From assembly GCA_963693285.1 (NCBI GenBank), contig OY848917.1, positions 8,432,192-8,496,191 of the forward strand: a stretch of 64,000 nt of DNA, given 5' to 3'. Within the stretch, counting starts at the first letter, position 1, and every line of letters starts with the position of its first letter. The notes beneath the pieces are model-generated. The model ran no database searches. It was given only the letters and a program-made list of their open reading frames with translations, and was not told the DNA's origin. This DNA is from Xestospongia muta. Taxonomy: Eukaryota; Porifera; Demospongiae; Haplosclerida; Petrosiidae. Shown piece by piece: positions 59,350-64,000 of this stretch. The position numbers and the translations under genes were made by a program.

Positions 59350-61640
59350 ACTAATTGAAAATTTAATTTTGCATAAAAACAGTGAACATTATTATATGTA
59401 GCAGGTTATAAAGCCCACAAGACTTTGCATGAAAATTGTAATATGCACATATCCCTGACATACATGTAAACTATACATGTAGGTTATGTGTACCTTTTTT
59501 GAACCTTTGTATAAATTACATTGAACTGCATTACTATAGTTAATCCTCTTCATCAAATGTGTAAATGTGTTACTATTGTACTCACAATAAACTTGCGTAA
59601 GTATCTTAATAGAGAATTCATATCACATAGTAGGAATGAGTATTTAGGCTTCACTCTTTCTTCCTTTAAATGAACTAACTGTTTAGATATCATGGTATAT
59701 GACAAGGTCATCCAGAGTACTGTCCCATTTCAACAAATGTTCAAGGTTTTATGTGTTGATAGAAGTAGGTATAGGTTTGTAGTTATGAACATTAGTGTTC
59801 TCTCTATGTATAATAATACAATATCCAAGATACATTCCATTCCACCCACACCATTATTTCCATTGAATTCTATAGAAATATGCCATAAATTTAGTTCTTT
59901 TAGAAAGTATATTTTATTGTCTATCAAATTCAAAGCAGATATACCTATAGAATTTACCCTAGTTACCTCAATAATAAACAGCACTAAATAATGTTTTTCA
60001 AGATTTATGTTCTGTTATGACAATCAAGCTTATTGACTAGTTCAATAATATGAACTACAATATAATGTATACATTCCTAAAGTAAGATTTGTTTAGGAAA
60101 AAGGATTGTTGTGACTAGGGTACATTCCATAGTTTATATATTTTACTTTGAAATTGACAAGAATACTAGACAACTTACAAGAGCCATCATAATAATTCAG
60201 TATTTCTGTAAATATCATTAAAGTAGAGAATACTGTATACTTTTTAACACTTGAGGACAAAACATACAGTAATTTCTGTATAGTTACAGTGGACTGGAAT
60301 GTACTCTGGATATGATACTATATTGTAATTACTGTGTCATGTATCCCACCCACATTCCTGTCTCTTAAATAAAATGTTAACTACGAGCACTAAGGAAACA
60401 TCTTTGCAGGACAATTGAGCTGAATGTCAGCCCAAATCTCTTTCTTAGGTTTTGAACCTTGTCCATTGTCTCTATGAAGTGCTTTAAGCATGTAAAGGAC
60501 AACAATAAATTAATATTAGCAGTAATAATTAATTAGCTACATTCTAAAATTTACTTGTAGGTTAAACTTTTTTGGAGCATACTTCAAACTTACATTTTTG
60601 AGAGGTTCCTTTTAACTGTTACTCTAGATGTGACAGTCATTATATTGATCATTTTCATTATTTAAATTATCACTACCTAATATAATAGAAGGTTAAGTGC
60701 AATATATAATTAAGGAATTGTTAATGAAACTAGATTAACAAATTAATATTATGAATTAGTTAAAATAATAAATCAGTTAAAAATTACAATTGTTTTCATG
60801 GCTAGCAATGAAAACGTTCTGATTGAAAAAACTGATTGACTGTTGCCATAGCCTCACACACATGGACACAGTGAATATTTAAAGTGAATACACAGATGCA
60901 CTAGTTCACTATTTAGATTTTTGATCAAAGCATAGTAAAAATGGAAGTGTTAAAGGCATCAGGGTTTAGAGCCACTTCATTAAAAATTCCACAAAAAATG
61001 GATACCTAGTGGACAAAACGATTAACAATGATATTGGAAATTGCACAAGAAGTTATTCACCATATTCTTTTAAGTAAAAGCCACCTTAATTTGTTTCCTT
61101 TGTTCCTTTCATTAATACTTATACTTAGAGACTCTTATTAGCTTACTCTATGAACAAACTCTTTTGTTATTAGGCATTATTATTAGTAGTATTACAAGAT
61201 CATTTCCTATTAGAGCTACAGGAAACACAAATAAAAGTATATATCTTTATCTATTGCCAAAACAGTTTTAGCATAGTAACAAACTTACAATGTGGTCAGT
61301 AGCTGTTTTTTTTATCATGTCAACAGTACATTGCACACTTTGATGGTACACAGCTTAGTAGTAACTTTGTTTGTAATGATGAATTTGAAAGGACAAATTA
61401 TCAAGATGCAAAAATGGAACAAAAAAGGCTTTGAGCAATATTTTAGCAATGTAGTGAGCTGATCAATAAAACTGCAAATAATGGTGTGGTAGACAGCATA
61501 CAGACAGTTCTCCATTGAAAAACTTTATTATATATATTATTTGTGGGACTAGTAATAGTTTAGAATTTAGCTTATGTAATCTCATACACTACATACTTGT
61601 GGACTGTAAGCATAGTAATAATAACTATGTAGAGCTATAT
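59350..61640. other. Intergenic or intronic sequence
   Basis: AT-rich. Frames at 59692-59991 (both strands) and 61315-61515 have no supporting feature. If the exon at 59285 is real, this is its first intron. Confidence 0.3.
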
Positions 61641-64000
61641 AATATGTCTATTACCATAGTCTCTTTTTTACCTTTATGTCTTAACATTTGATGTTACTAC
61701 ATGACATATGGATTTTTTATATAATAGGAGGTAAGTAAGTATTAACTAATAAAATATGATTATTATCATAGTATTTGTTAGCCCTTTTGTTTCCTTCTCT
61801 AATTTGAACTTACAACCTAGCATACAGATGTGTTATATAATAGCACGCATAGGAGGCTGAAGGGGGGCTGGAGGGGCTAGAGCCCCCCCAATATTTAGAA
61901 AGGGGGGCTCAGCCCCCCCCCCCCCCAATTTTTATTGCTTGCTACTTACCCCACAAAAAAATCTAAGTTAATCTTATTGGTGTTGATGAAACTGTCAAAC
62001 GTTTTGCCATATTTGCATGCCACAATGACGGAAAAACAGCTTAACAATTGTCTGGTCCTTCATGTACACAAATGCATAACTAATGAGTGTGATCTTGTTG
62101 AAAGAGCTAAGGAATTTGTTATGGTAAATGATGAGTGAAGGAAATATTTGGTACATTTTAAATTAATGTTGGTAATACTGATTGTGATTATATCAAACAT
62201 AATTTCTGCATTATGGGTACATTTGTGTCTGCACATTCATCACATAGTTATGGTGTGAGCCCCCCCAAAATATAAATGCCTCATCCACCTATGGCACATA
62301 ATTGTGATATATTATTGTAATATAATAAATACTATTAACTAATGAAATATGATTATTTTGAAAATTTGTTTAATCCTTTTGTTTCCTTCTTTTTCCTTAT
62401 ATTTTATGTTACTACCTGGCCTATAGATGTATTATTATATAATAGTCAATAAGTCTAGTATAAATAAGTAAACTATTAACTAATGAAATATTGTTTTTTT
62501 TTTATCATATATTTTAACCCTTTTGTTTCCTTCTTTACCTTTATATTTAATGATACTACTGGATCTTTTGGTATATTATAATAGTGGGTAAGTGTAATCT
62601 ATCTTAGTATAATAGGTAATTATTAACTAATGAATATGTCTATTGTCATAATTTGTTTATCCTTTTGTTTTCTTCTCTATTTTTGATATTACTACCTGAC
62701 ATATGGATGTATCATTATATAATAGCGGGTAAGTATGATCTATTGTAGTATGATAAGTAACTATTAATTATTGAAATATGGTTATTGTCATAGTTTGTTT
62801 ATCCCTTTTGTTTTCTTCTCTACCTTTATATTTGATGTTACTATCTGACATATGGATGTATTATATAATAGCCAGTAAGTCTGATCTATTGTAGTATAAT
62901 AGATAACTATTAATTATTGAAATATGGTTATTGTCATAGTTTGTTTATCTCTTTTGTTTCCTTCTTTACCTTTATATTTAATGTTCTAACCTGACATTGA
63001 TGTATTATATAATAGCGGGTAAGTCTGATCTATTGTAGTACAATAGGTAACTATTAATTATTGAAATATGGTTATTGTCATAGTTTGTTTATTCCTTTTG
63101 TTTCCTTGTCTACCTTTATATTTGATGTTACTACCTGACATATGAATGTATTATATAATAGCTGGTAAGTCTGATCTATTGTAGTATAATAGGTAACTAT
63201 TAATTAATGAAATGTGGTTATTGTCATAGTTTGTTTATCCCTTTTGTTTTCTTCTCTACCTTTATATTTGATATTACAACCTGACATATTGATGTATTAT
63301 ATAATAGCCAGTAAGTCTGATCTATTGTAGTATAATAAGTAACTATTAATTATTTAAATATGGTTATTGTCATAGTTTGTTTATCCCTTTTGTTTCCTTC
63401 TCTACCTTTATATTTGATGTTACTACCTGACATATGGATGTATTATATAATAGCTGGTAAGTCTGATCTATTGTAGTATAATAAGTAACTATTAATTATT
63501 GAAATATGGTTATTGTCATAGTTGTTTATCTCTTTTGTTTCCTTCTCTACCTTTATATTTAATGTTACTACCTGACATATGGATGTGTTGTATAATAGGG
63601 GGTAAGTCTGATCTATTATAGTATAATAAGTAATTATTAATTAATGAAATATGGTTATTGTCATAGTTTGTTTATCCCTTTTGTTTCCTTCTCTACCTTT
63701 ATATTTGATATTACGACCTGACATATTGATGTATTATATAATAGCAGGTAAGTCTGATCTATTGTAGTATAATAAGTAACTATTAATTATTGAAATATGG
63801 TTATTGTCATAGTTTGTTTATCCCTTTTGTTTCTTTCTCTACCTTTATATTTAATGTTACTACCTGATATATGGATGTATTATATAATAGCTGGTAAGTC
63901 TGATCTATTGTAGTAAATAAGTAACTATTAATTATTGAAATATGGTTATTGTCATAGTTTGTTTATCCCTTTTGTTTCCTTCTCTACCTTTATATTTGAT
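61640..64000 (+). repeat. 146-bp tandem array, each unit shaped like an intron
   Basis: From 62330 to the window end, and one or two diverged units from 61640, the same unit recurs with a period of 141-146 bp. It reads GTAAGTCTGATCTATTGTAG, an AT-rich middle, tttatcccttttgtttcctt, a pyrimidine tract, ttactacctgac, and tattatataatag. Exactly three nucleotides then separate this AG from the next GTAAGT, in 11 of the units. A hAT-derived element interrupts the array at 61848-62293. The array continues past the window. Confidence 0.95.
61848..62293 (+). mobile_element. Non-autonomous hAT-type element, 446 bp, with transposase 3' end
   Basis: Ends CATAGG and CCTATG, with 5-bp flanks gcacg (61843-61847) and gcaca (62294-62298). 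G/C homopolymer blocks lie at both ends. The plus-strand frame 61935-62138 ends in TMTEKQLNNCLVLHVHK and VERAKEFVMVNDE, which is the hAT dimerisation region (compare the relic at 56500). Upstream transposase parts are missing, so it is an internal-deletion derivative with the 3' coding end kept. It sits within the 146-bp tandem array. Confidence 0.75.

Noticed and set aside
59692..59991. Overlapping frames on both strands (99 and 84 codons)
   Set aside because: No splice sites, motifs or repeats support either; AT-rich chance frames.

Overview
The window looks like AT-rich nuclear DNA of a demosponge, most likely Amphimedon or a close relative. The main reason is a cluster of short-chain (spongin-type) collagen genes: signal peptide, about 15 Gly-X-Y triplets, then a ten-cysteine C-terminal domain. 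Short GT-AG introns, many decayed DNA transposons and long tandem repeats fit this. Identification rests on reading the sequence only; no database was searched.

Layout. 1-1960: 3' part of a Ty3/gypsy pol on the minus strand, damaged. 2305-4305: five minus-strand exons of a RhoGAP-domain gene whose 5' side is cut off by a collagen fragment. 4306-30050: an array of a repeated divergent pair, a plus-strand short-chain collagen and a minus-strand multi-exon gene of an unrecognised, probably helical protein, sharing a short TATA-containing intergenic region. Eight collagen copies or fragments are visible. Only the one at 19434-20321 reads through without a lesion. 30050-34100: mostly non-coding, with two tandem arrays. 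34100-37140: a decayed LINE on the minus strand, interrupted by a small hAT-derived element. 37180-38400: a 115/127-bp tandem array. 40500-45400: three transposon-related relics on the minus strand (an unnamed transposon-like protein, a P-element/THAP9-type transposase, an integrase core protein) and a coiled-coil/RING-like gene on the plus strand. 46000-47300: possible decayed exons. 53380-58920: a Mutator-like non-autonomous element, an 854-bp tandem duplication carrying a THAP/Harbinger-type relic, and a hAT (ZMYM1-like) transposase relic. 61680-64000: a 146-bp tandem array that runs off the window.

Functionally, the only gene I would call intact is the collagen at 19434-20321. It should encode a secreted extracellular-matrix protein. 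The partner gene on the opposite strand has well-formed exons with consistent splice phases in the 8.4-13.6 kb copy but at least one nonsense codon. Most other coding matter belongs to dead mobile elements.

The least expected signals are the 146-bp array, where each unit reads as a complete intron separated from the next by a variable 3-nt pseudo-exon; a 54-bp stem-loop insertion with a 9-bp target duplication that looks like the terminal hairpin of a larger element; and the repeatedly duplicated divergent collagen/helical-protein pair.
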